Source of the DNA: Sporisorium sorghi
Lineage: Eukaryota; Basidiomycota; Ustilaginomycetes; Ustilaginales; Ustilaginaceae
Reading direction: 5' to 3'
DNA: 42,429 nucleotides
Assembly (NCBI GenBank): GCA_023212695.1
Contig: JALCCG010000179.1
Location: 1 to 42,429 of the forward strand
Notes under the pieces: generated by a model
What the model saw: only the letters and a program-made list of their open reading frames with translations
The model's database searches: none
Told to the model about the DNA's origin: nothing
Part shown: piece by piece, positions 20,212 to 28,906 of the stretch
How the letters are laid out: each line of letters begins with the position of its first letter
Position numbering within the stretch: the stretch's first letter is position 1
Program-made: the position numbers and the translations under genes

Positions 20212-21210
20212 AAAGTGGTTCGACGGGGGAGAGATGGATGGAGGAAGGAAGGAAGGGGCAACGAAGAAAGGCGAAGGATGGAAGGGACGGATGAAAGGAA
20301 GGGGAAAGGAGAAGGAAGTCAGTCAGCTACGGAAGGGCAGTCAACGGTCACAGTGTACGTGCGGCAAGCCGAGGTTGTATGCCGCAAGAAAACGGGGGTG
20401 ACCATCGAGGGCAGACAGCATCTGCACGAAGCACAAGGTCCTGCTGCAATGGCGTGGTACCGCCTCGCATGCGGAGGCGAGGATGGGCGACCGCGTTGTG
20501 CACAGCCGCCAGTCTTTGCCTGTAAGATGCCGTCGTGAGCATGCTCATACGGATCGACGGCAGCGATGTGCAGCGCCGCCAACGAGCTCATGAATGGACA
20601 GCAATTTGACGATCAGCAGCGAGAAAGGGAGGGAGGGACAATGACGGGGTGAGACGAACGCCAGCTGTCACAAGCGCGAAAGCGAGAGACACACACACAC
20701 CTTGCTTTGCGAAGAAGCAAGGCAAGAGGCGCTGCAGATTGTTGGCGAAGGCGAAGGATGCACGTCTTTGGCAACCTCTTTCTCTTTGGCGACTTGGACA
20801 CCATGCAGGTCACACAAGCTTCTTCGCAGGAACCCCGGTCGACTAGAACATGCACGCTAAACCGCGCCGAGCAGCTCGCTTTGACTCGTCCTCCTTGCCG
20901 CGCCTCGCTAAGGCCGCGTTTTGCATCTAAGTTTGCATCGCACTCTGCTGCGCTTCAAGCTTTTCGAGGCTGGATGAGTTGTCGACTTTGTAAACTTCAG
21001 TGAGGAAAGATTCAAGGGCAACTAATCCCCAAGGAAGGGGACACGGGCTCGGCGTAGAAGGCCGGCTTGGGGAGGCAGCTTGAGGCAATTGACGGGCGGG
21101 GCTGAAAGTTTGCAAGCAAGTGAAAAGTGGCCAATCTGAAGTGAATGGGCACGAAGCAAGGGACATCGATTCACGTACACAGCCGAACGTGATTGTAGAG
21201 AAAAAGAGAG

Positions 21211-21213
<3 letters not shown>

Positions 21214-21240
<27 letters not shown>
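21214..21240. repeat. AGC trinucleotide repeat, nine units
   Basis: Nine uninterrupted AGC units in intergenic DNA. It produces a polyglutamine or polyalanine stretch in several overlapping spurious ORFs, none of which looks coding. Confidence 0.9.
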
Positions 21241-21242
<2 letters not shown>

Positions 21243-21907
21243 CGACTGACAAAGCTTGCGCCTCGCCGATGCATGAGCGCGCTTTGCTGGCCAAGAAGAG
21301 AAAGAAAAACGAAAGGGACGGTGAAACCAACACTTGACTTGGGCAGCTGCACGAGATGCCAGCAAAGCCTCGCTCGATCTGCAGCAAAACGGTTCGTGTG
21401 AAATTTCGAGTGACCGGAATTCCTCTCTCCGCTGCTGTCGCTCCCTCGATGTCCTCATGCTTCGGGCGAAAGGAGTACGACACACAGTCCCACAGTCTAC
21501 AGATCGCAAAGACGGCCAGCAACCCGATCTACAGTGCGATCGTGACGACGGTGCTTTCCTAAGTCTGATGAGCCGTTCACCTAGAGGTTGAGGCGCGAGT
21601 GTTGCTGCTGAACGGGCTACAATGACCTGTGTCAGTCGCCTTGTCACCACGCTGGACCTGCTGCAAGGTGTCTGAGAAGAAACGTGCAGGCAGGTCAACG
21701 TGATCCTTGTGTGGAAAGCACGAATGAGAACCGTGTGCTCCTTTTGTCGAGGAACAGCTTTGGTCCAAATCGGACAGATCGCTCGATTGCTTTCAAAGGC
21801 CAGCCCGATCTGAGTTTTCGCGAAAACCCTGGCCGCAGTTTTTTCTTCTTCTTCGCTTCGGCGCAGCTGCTTGGAAAATTTTCGAAATTCGAAGGCTCAG
21901 TTCTGGG

Positions 21908-21957
21908 AAGAAGAAAAAGAAGAAAAAAATAAAATAAAATAAAAAATAAAATAAAAT
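21908..21957. repeat. A-rich island (AAAAT-type)
   Basis: A roughly 50-bp run of A with interspersed G and then T, in units such as AAAAT. It stands out in GC-rich surroundings and lies just upstream of the TATA box at 22002. Confidence 0.9.
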
Positions 21958-22001
21958 TTCGCAGCGCTCCAAGCGGCTCAGGCTGAGCGGGTCGCAAAAG
22001 G

Positions 22002-22008
22002 TATATAA
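22002..22008 (+). promoter_or_regulatory. TATATAA box without a recognisable downstream coding gene
   Basis: TATATAA is preceded by an A-rich island and followed about 25 nt later by a pyrimidine-rich stretch suited to transcription initiation. This is the best TATA box in the window. Confidence 0.4.
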
Positions 22009-22029
22009 CCCTGCGTTTTTCGCGCATCC

Positions 22030-22550
22030 CCCTTTCCTTCTCTCCAAGATCATAGTGAGTATCACATCGACCCCCAACCATTCCACCACCTCCCCTCATC
22101 ATCTCTATTCGATCAGCAACGCTTCGCCAACGTCTCTGGCATCGCCTTGCATCGACTCGACGCACATCCTCTCCTCCTCTCTCGCTCTCGCTTCCATGGT
22201 TCGGTCCCACTGACTTGCCATCCCCTTCGCCATCCGCTTCTCTCTTGCTCGCCGCCCTTCCAGCTTTACGGAATCACTTAATAAAGTCGATTTCCGATTC
22301 TACATGCTCAATTGCATGTCACCTTATTCAGTCTAGTAGATGAAACCCGAGCGTTTGCCGCCCTTTACGACAGTGAGGCTACATCAAGGGCCTTGTCGAT
22401 GTTTGTCACTTGTGTGGGGAGCATCGATTCTAGCCGCCCGCCGAGGACCTTTGCCCGAGGAGCAACATGGCTTGCGACCTTTAGTGGGAGCTTGTTCCTG
22501 AGCTCCGAGGGAGGGTTGGCCGCTCGTTTCTGATAGACCTTGTTTTTATG
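22030..22550 (+). other. Candidate non-coding or small-ORF transcription unit
   Basis: Downstream of the TATA box lies a consensus-like 5' splice site, GTGAGTATC at 22055. A possible 3' splice site (pyrimidine tract, TTCCAG) ends at 22263, with CACTGAC (22208-22214) as a branch candidate. The resulting 209-nt intron would join a short leader to sequence with only short ORFs, the longest ATG-started one I found being 49 codons from 22332. ACATGC/GCATGT (22302-22319) can form a small hairpin. A T5 run follows near 22,543. A non-coding RNA, a small-RNA host or a small protein are all possible. Ends are approximate. Confidence 0.2.
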
Positions 22551-23231
22551 AACAAGTATTTGGTCGACATTCGCAAGGTAGCTGTAGAGTCAGATGTCGG
22601 GTGTTGTTTGATTGCAATGATATGATCCTTCGCTGTATTAGGCAGTGCTTGTCATGTGTGTCTTCCGTCTCGCTGTTGTCTCGCTGCTGTTTCGAGAACG
22701 GTTGCTCTGACTCGATACTGTATGAGAGGCCTGCTACGACCAGTCCTGCTACTGAAGACCACGAACGGAGTCTGATGCAGACTTGACGAGAAAGTGTGCT
22801 GCCAGATCGATGCGATTGAGCACCTTCATCTCGCTTAGATCTGCTTTGCACTCTGACCGACTGAAAACTTGCGCTCCTCACTTGGTGCAGACGTTACACG
22901 AAGGCCCTTTCCTACGCTGCTGTACCTGCTTCGCCAAGCATTGAGAGAAGCCTTGCAACAAACATTTGATGGTCGGCCAACAACAACGAGTTGACCGTCT
23001 GAGACCAAGAGACGACGACGACGACGATGCAGCCCGATCCGGCTTTTCTTCAAAGCTGCTCGGACGGTCGCAATTTGCCTTCGAATTTTCCTGCCGCGCG
23101 TGTCTGTCTGTGGTCTGTGTGGGTCTCTCGCTGCTGAGTGAGAAAATAACACACACGCACGCACGCACGAACCGCACCGCGCCGCACCGCACCGCACTTC
23201 AGCACGCATGGCGGGTCTGTGCTGAATGGCT

Positions 23232-23235
<4 letters not shown>

Positions 23236-23262
<27 letters not shown>
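23236..23262. repeat. GA dinucleotide tract
   Basis: 27 nt of perfect GA repeat about 590 bp upstream of the MAPKK start. It is complementary to the CT tract at 23407-23436. Confidence 0.95.
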
Positions 23263-23403
23263 TCGTGACAACGCTGCTGGTGCGTGTTGCGTGCGTGTGT
23301 GTTGTTTCTGTGGTTCCCTTTGATCAACTCATTCGCTCATCACACCAATTTGCAACACCGCTTCAGACTCCTCCTCGCTATACTCATCACCACCACCTTT
23401 CAA

Positions 23404-23406
<3 letters not shown>

Positions 23407-23436
<30 letters not shown>
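23407..23436. repeat. CT dinucleotide tract
   Basis: 30 nt of perfect CT repeat about 415 bp upstream of the MAPKK start. Such tracts are frequent in fungal promoters and 5' UTRs. Confidence 0.95.
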
Positions 23437-23440
<4 letters not shown>

Positions 23441-23848
23441 ACCCTGGCTCGTCTCGGTACCCTTTGCAACATACAGATACCACCATCATCATACGAACAG
23501 CATACAGTCCAACCTCGTCTCGTGCATCTACCCACGCCTGGAGCGACGCAGATCTATCATTACATCTCCATACAGCACTCCATTCCACTTCGGCTTACGG
23601 CAATTCTTGACAATCAGGTAGCACTGTATTCAGACGTATAACAAAAGCCATCGAATTCGCGCTAGAATCCGTCGACTCTTGCCTGAGCAGCGCCGTCTCA
23701 GAGAGACAGCAACATCGATCGCTCTCAGCGGCTTTGTGCAAAGGCACACGTCAACCACCTCGAAGCAGTCATCGAGTAAGAGGCTCAGTCGAAGCTTGCA
23801 TCCTCTACCAGCTGGTGCTTGCCCCTCACCCTCCAGCAAGCACTCGCG

Positions 23849-25171
23849 ATGCTCTCGTCCGGCGGGGGCTCCTCCATACGCAAGAAGCGCAACTTCAAAG
23901 GGCTCCAGCTCGCCGAATCACCCCTCGCCAGCCCCGTAGATGCATCCGCAACGACACCATCACAGACCGAAGGCTCAGCCACCTCGAATGCCTCCACCAT
24001 CGGCAAATCGTCGGCAGTGACACCAGGCGGCTCGCTCACGCTCAAAAGTAGAGCCCCTCTAGATACGGAACCAAACTCGGGCGCCAACTACCACAACAAG
24101 CTGACGCAGCAGCTCGCCAACCTCGAACTTGGCGTCGAGTACAAGCTCGACCTGAAAAACGAAGACCTCAAGACGCTCTCGGAACTCGGTGCGGGCAATG
24201 GCGGCACGGTCACCAAGGTGCTGCACGAAAAGAGTGGCACCATCATGGCCAAAAAGGTGGTCTTCATCGATGCCAAGCCGAGCGTGCGCAAACAGATCCT
24301 GCGAGAGCTGCAGATCCTGCACGAGTGCAACTCGCCGTACATTGTGTCGTTCTACGGCGCCTACCTCAACGAGCCGCACATCTGCATGTGCATGGAGTTT
24401 ATGCAGAAGGACTCGCTCGACGGCATCTACAAAAAGTACGGGCCCATCTCTCCCGAGATCTGCGGCAAGGTCGCCGTTGTTGTCGCACACGGTCTCACGT
24501 ACCTCTACGACGTACATCGCATCATCCACCGCGACGTCAAGCCGAGCAACATCCTGGTCAACAGTGCTGGTCAGATCAAGATCTGCGATTTTGGCGTGAG
24601 CGGCGAGCTGATCAACAGCATCGCCGACACGTTTGTGGGCACGAGCACCTACATGTCGCCGGAACGCATCCAAGGCGACCAGTACAGCGTCAAGTCGGAC
24701 GTGTGGAGTTTGGGTGTATCGATCATCGAGTTGGCGCTGGGCCGTTTTCCGTTTGCAGACAATGGCGATGAGGACGAGGAGGAGGGTGATTCGGACGTGG
24801 ACGATGCATTCCTGCACGACGATCTGGGTGGGACGCTGTCACCGACCAAACCAGCGCCCAAAATTTCCGTCGGCAGCAGCAAAGACAAGGACAAGCAGAA
24901 GCGCAGAAAGTCTAAGCCGGCGGGCGTCTCTCTTGAAGGCTCGAGCCACCAAATGTCGATCCTGGACCTTTTGCAGCACATCGTCAACGAGCCGCCGCCC
25001 AAGCTGCCAGAGGGCAAGTTCCCCAAGCTCATGGAGGAGTTTGTCAACCTTTGTCTGCTCAAAGACCCGGCCAAGCGTCCTACGCCCAAGGATTTGACCA
25101 AGCTTCAGTATGTGATCGAAGCCGAGGCAGCCAAGGTCGATCTAAAGGCGTGGGTGGATGGAATGAAGTGA
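23849..25171 (+). CDS. fuz7: MAP kinase kinase, STE7 type (Fuz7/Ubc5-like)
   Basis: The protein has 440 residues, close to what I recall for U. maydis Fuz7. This kinase phosphorylates the mating/filamentation MAPK in the pheromone cascade. A basic-hydrophobic docking site for MAPK is at the N-terminus (R11-K-K-R...L-Q-L21). Kinase motifs are intact: Gly loop 114-121, catalytic Lys in MAKK (K136), HRD 227-229 with KPSN, DFG 247-249, an activation segment S257-x-A-x-T261 of the MEK type, and SPE 270-272. An acidic/basic insert of about 70 residues (305-370) sits between subdomains IX and X, where MEKs carry a variable insert. The ATG at 23849 is the first in the open frame, and the ten codons before it have no ATG. 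No introns are apparent. Confidence 0.93.
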   Translation: MLSSGGGSSIRKKRNFKGLQLAESPLASPVDASATTPSQTEGSATSNASTIGKSSAVTPGGSLTLKSRAPLDTEPNSGANYHNKLTQQLANLELGVEYKLDLKNEDLKTLSELGAGNGGTVTKVLHEKSGTIMAKKVVFIDAKPSVRKQILRELQILHECNSPYIVSFYGAYLNEPHICMCMEFMQKDSLDGIYKKYGPISPEICGKVAVVVAHGLTYLYDVHRIIHRDVKPSNILVNSAGQIKICDFGVSGELINSIADTFVGTSTYMSPERIQGDQYSVKSDVWSLGVSIIELALGRFPFADNGDEDEEEGDSDVDDAFLHDDLGGTLSPTKPAPKISVGSSKDKDKQKRRKSKPAGVSLEGSSHQMSILDLLQHIVNEPPPKLPEGKFPKLMEEFVNLCLLKDPAKRPTPKDLTKLQYVIEAEAAKVDLKAWVDGMK

Positions 25172-25655
25172 AGGAGCTTCTTTTTGCACACACGCAAGAC
25201 ATACTCGACATTGTCACTCTTCAAAATCACATATCATTTCAAGTCACCTTTGTGACTGTACTCAGCGTGTGTTGGCTGTCGGTTTGAGCGAGACGGCGTG
25301 AGAAGCGGCCGCTCGACCCGCAAGCTATCGGCCTTTCCGACGGTTGAGTGATGCAACGAAAGTGAAATTGTCAGCAAGCGATCGTCGACTGAAAGCAGCA
25401 AGTCTGAGAGAGATGAGCTAGACGAGAAAGAACGAGGGCAATCAAGACTTCGGAAGGAGTCCGATGGACAGCGGATTTAAGCATGCCGAAAATCACACCA
25501 TTCCACCTCCACCGAGGCAGAACAAGACCCCTTTCTTTCGGCCTCGCTTTTCGGATCCCACGCACGGACGGAACCCTTTGCTGGCTATAAAGACTCGACA
25601 AGAACGCTTGCCGCAACTCTGGCTCGCCCTCCATCCAAACGCCTTGTCTCTCGCC
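25172..25655 (+). other. Intergenic region, MAPKK 3' flank and ECM4/GTO promoter
   Basis: 484 bp. The frame of the downstream gene is open back to an ATG at 25464, but a TATA box lies between that ATG and the chosen start. Otherwise nothing is seen. Confidence 0.6.
25586..25592 (+). promoter_or_regulatory. TATA box of the ECM4/GTO gene
   Basis: TATAAAG lies 64 bp upstream of the ATG at 25656, an ordinary fungal spacing. It argues for that start over the upstream in-frame ATG at 25464. Confidence 0.5.
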
Positions 25656-26606
25656 ATGGTCGAACACAGCGTCAGCGTCCACGCGGACAAGGACGGCAAC
25701 TTTCGCCGTCAAGTCTCTTCCTTCCGCAACACCATCTCCAAGGACGGCCCACATCAGCCAGAAAAGGGCCGCTACATCCTCTACTGCGCCCTCATCTGTC
25801 CGTGGGCGTGCCGCACACTGCACACGCGCGCGCTCAAGCAGCTCGAGGATATCATCGACGTTGCCATCGTGCACTATTCCCTCACGCCCAATGGCTGGCC
25901 GTTTACCAGGACAGACGAATTCGAGACGGGCGATCCGCTGTACGGGTTTGAGAACACCAAGCAGCTCTACCTCAAGGCGGATCCGGAGTACACAGCGCGC
26001 TATACTGTACCCATCCTTTGGGACAAAAAGCTGGGCACGATCGTGAACAACGAGTCGTCCGAGATCATCCGCATCCTCTATACGGCGTTCGACGACCTGC
26101 TGCCCACAGACAGCCCCGCGAAGGGCAAGACGTTCTACCCGACGCACAACGCCGAGGCCATCCGCAAGATCGACGAGCTCAACGAGTGGATCTACCGAGA
26201 CATTAACAATGGCTGTTACAAGACCGGCTTCGCTTCCACGCAGGAGGTGTATGATAAAGAAGTGGACAACCTGTTTGCGGCGCTCGACCGGCTTGAGGAG
26301 TTGCTGTCGGATGGGAGGGAGTTTTTGGTGCCTGAGGTGGGGCTCAGCGATGCAGACATTCGCCTGTACCCTACGCTGGCGCGATTCGACGTGGCTTATC
26401 ATAACCTGTTCCGATGCAACATCAAGATGATCAGGCATGACTATCCGTTCATTCATGGGTATCTGCGTAGGCTGTATTGGGGCGAGAAGGCGTTTAGGGA
26501 GTACACCAACTTTGATCACATCAAGAAGGGATACTCGGGTGTCGGACATGCGAAAGGGATCGAGCCGCGCGGGCCGCTGCCTCACATGCTGCCTCTGGAT
26601 GCTTGA
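25656..26606 (+). CDS. ECM4: Xi-class glutathione transferase, S-glutathionyl-hydroquinone reductase (ECM4/GTO)
   Basis: The protein has 316 residues, the usual length. Enzymes of this class use a catalytic cysteine to reduce glutathionyl-hydroquinones with glutathione. The family motif C48-P-W-A51 (in ICPWACRT) is present after the typical leader with GRYILY. The N-terminal domain follows with an NNESSEIIR glutathione-binding block, then the all-helical C-terminal domain with LSDADIRLYPTLARFD and YPFIHGYLRRLYW, all characteristic of the family. The frame continues to an ATG at 25464, giving 380 residues. I preferred 25656 because MVEHSVSVHADKDGNF begins the conserved fold and a TATA box lies between the two. 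The longer form, if made, would add a basic segment that could act as a targeting sequence. Confidence 0.9.
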   Translation: MVEHSVSVHADKDGNFRRQVSSFRNTISKDGPHQPEKGRYILYCALICPWACRTLHTRALKQLEDIIDVAIVHYSLTPNGWPFTRTDEFETGDPLYGFENTKQLYLKADPEYTARYTVPILWDKKLGTIVNNESSEIIRILYTAFDDLLPTDSPAKGKTFYPTHNAEAIRKIDELNEWIYRDINNGCYKTGFASTQEVYDKEVDNLFAALDRLEELLSDGREFLVPEVGLSDADIRLYPTLARFDVAYHNLFRCNIKMIRHDYPFIHGYLRRLYWGEKAFREYTNFDHIKKGYSGVGHAKGIEPRGPLPHMLPLDA

Positions 26607-27452
26607 GCGGCGGTCAGAGTCGGTGGCACGAGAATGTCAAGTTGGTCATGCTGTCAAAGTCGTTAATGTGTGTGCTTGATGTTGCCCCGCCCCGCCGTTG
26701 TTGTTGCTGTGCTGTCAGAGCAAGGTCGTGCGATCCAGTTCTGTGGGTCTGCTCGGTGAGGGCGGTGCTCGGTAAGTTTTGGTTGTGGAAATCGCATGGA
26801 TTGAGGGAGTTGCTGGCTCGCTGGCTCATCAATTTAAGCATCTACAAGGTTGTCAAGCTTTGCGAAGGTTCTCACGACCCTGACGCTCTCAGTCCATTGT
26901 GGGGGTGGCAAGGTGGACGGCATTGGTGTGTGATGCAACCAGGATAGGGTGCAAGGAGGAGCTGCAGAACATCAGGTTACAGCGACAGCGAGCGAGCGGC
27001 GTGGTGGACCCTGATTTTTTCACCCAGCCCAGCACCGCCCTTGAGTGAACCTGCCACGTCGAAGAAAAAGAACAGGGACGATGGCGGGCGCATGCCGGTG
27101 ATTGCCTCGATCTCATCATCGCCTTGTTCTCGAGAAGCTCCACGGGTGTGGGCTGAAACCGACACCAACGCGTGTGTGCTCTTCCCGCCACACTTAGCGC
27201 CTGCTGCTGCCATCTCACACGAAAGAGAGAAAAAAGGTGGCGCATCTGTTTTGTCGTGCCTGGCGAGCGCCTCTGACAACATAACGGTTTCAGGTTTCAG
27301 CTTACGATCATCTGCCATAACTGTAAGAGCAAAGGCATGTTTGGCATCCGAAAACAAGCTCGTCTCGCCCACAACGTGACGAAATCTTGTTTCGTCAGAG
27401 CACTGGCCTCATCATGCAGGCTCAGATGAACCCACTTTTGGAGAAGGCATTG

Positions 27453-27460
<8 letters not shown>

Positions 27461-27488
<28 letters not shown>
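27461..27488. repeat. CT dinucleotide tract, 14 units
   Basis: Perfect CT repeat in intergenic DNA about 850 bp after the ECM4/GTO stop. Confidence 0.95.
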
Positions 27489-27490
<2 letters not shown>

Positions 27491-27957
27491 AAGAGGTCTA
27501 TTCGCTGTCTGAAGAAAGCGTCGTTGCAATCAGTCGCCCGTCCTCGTGAGCGGCAAGAGGCATGAATGAGACACGCAAGCTTGTTTTTCGCGAAAGGGAT
27601 TCAGTCGAGCGGACTTGCAGAGCGCGTTCTAGGCAATACAACGTCGGGGCTGGCTTGTCTTCGATCTCATTCTGCACAGCTGCTTCACCCACACAAGCAC
27701 ATGATCAATGAAGGCTTTGGCCATCGTCGCAAACTTGCAGCACAGGACAAAAAGAAAACAGGCACCACCGTGAGACTTTGTTTCGAGCTCAAGACGTCGT
27801 TCCTCACACTCTCTCTAGCTCGGACTTTGCTCGCCTAGAACGGACGTTGGTCTCCAAGGTGTTGTTGGTTGGACTCTCTGCATCGCCTCATCATCAGAAA
27901 GGGTTCTCGACCATCACACCCTTTTGGCTGCCAGATGGAAAGAAGGATGAAGACCCC

Positions 27958-28050
27958 TAAAAATAAAAATAAAACAAAAAATAAAAACAAAAAACAAAAA
28001 ACAAAAAATCATGCCGCTTTTTTTTAAAAAATAAAAATAAAAATAAAAAT
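27958..28050. repeat. A-rich island with AAAAAT/AAAAAC units
   Basis: About 90 bp made almost entirely of A with single T or C interruptions. A short GC-containing spacer and a T run (around 28018-28025) interrupt it. It is the most AT-rich block of its size in the window apart from the pure homopolymers. Confidence 0.95.
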
Positions 28051-28262
28051 CCAGTGAGCGGGATGTCCGAGCTCGCTTCGGTCGACGGTGCGAGAGTGAT
28101 GGAGTGAGTGAAAGGCGTGAGAGAGGGAGAGGCGAGAGGAATTGAGAGCCGAGTCGGGTGTTGCGCCTGCTTCTGTCACTTTGACTCTTTTGGCCCGACT
28201 CTTGAATTTTACGTGACTGCCAAAAGAACGAGAACGCCCCCGCAACGCAACTTTGACTGGAC

Positions 28263-28263
<1 letters not shown>

Positions 28264-28294
<31 letters not shown>
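28264..28294. repeat. 31-nt poly-A tract
   Basis: Uninterrupted A run about 610 bp upstream of the RasGEF start. It is not the 3' end of any recognisable gene or retroposed copy: no coding remnant precedes it and no target-site duplication was noticed. Confidence 0.95.
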
Positions 28295-28295
<1 letters not shown>

Positions 28296-28906
28296 AGGCA
28301 GCAAAGGCAGAGACAGAGACAGAGACAGGAAGCGTGTGGGTTTATCGCAGCTCGACCTTTCGGTCAATCACGTCGGTAGAGAACAGCATCACTGTCACTA
28401 TCACCATCACCATCGCCATCATCGTCGCCATCACCACCTTGGTCTCCATCATCGTCATCGCCGTTTCCACTACGACCAACACCACCAGATCGTCACCCCT
28501 TCGATCAACGTCACGTCGCCAGCACGCTCTTTTCTAGACTCGACCTCTCCTCTGCTCCTCGACGCACGCTTGTCAACACCCGCATCGCAAACCGGGCTGC
28601 TTCCATCTCAGACACCTTCCTTTGCCTTACCTTGCTACGTTCTGCCCACGCTTCGCATCCGCTCTGTAGTCGATACCGGACGCGTTTGTGCGGTACAACA
28701 CGCACTTGAACCTCGATTGCCGCACGCTTCCTTGCGCGTCAAGGCCTCATATCGAGTCTGCTCCAATCTTGCTCCGTCGACATACTCTGCGAGCAGCTGC
28801 GTATCGTACCATGCGATTCGCGCGGTCTGTCACGCTTTTCACCCGTCTCTAACAATCCCCGCTCGCGTGCCGAATCTCACGATAACCACCACGCAAGTCG
28901 CTCGCC

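Larger units (their letters stand above)
19776..21907. other. Gene-poor region upstream of the DPBB gene
   Basis: About 2.1 kb with no credible coding region. From about 19,900 to 20,320 the + strand is strongly purine-rich, so the DPBB gene's own strand is CT-rich, as expected for a fungal promoter/5' UTR. It includes a 13-nt G run. Further on there is a CA tract near 20,690 and an AGC repeat (21214-21240). ORFs of 60 to 175 codons here have no domains and overlap each other on both strands. Confidence 0.5.
22551..23848 (+). other. Upstream region of the Fuz7-like MAPKK gene
   Basis: About 1.3 kb with no credible ORF. It contains a GA tract (23236-23262) and a CT tract (23407-23436) that are mutually complementary, plus GCACC-type repeats near 23,170. 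From 23,330 to the start codon it is CT- and CA-rich, as expected for a long fungal 5' UTR. Short upstream ORFs are present in it. Confidence 0.5.
26607..28906 (+). other. Intergenic region upstream of the RasGEF gene
   Basis: 2.3 kb with no credible ORF. It holds a CT tract (27461-27488), an A-rich island (27958-28050), a 31-nt A run (28264-28294) and imprecise CAT/CAC triplet repeats (about 28,385-28,470). From about 28,350 to the start codon it is C/T- and CA-rich, consistent with a long 5' UTR. The ORFs that cross the A run are lysine-rich by virtue of the homopolymer and do not look coding. Confidence 0.5.

Noticed and set aside
20155..20538. 127-codon + strand ORF in the purine-rich stretch
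   Set aside because: Composition (Gly/Arg/Glu) follows the purine bias of the DNA and no domain is present.
28230..28294. Poly-A tract as the tail of a retroposed sequence
   Set aside because: No coding remnant or transposon sequence precedes it and no target-site duplication was seen.
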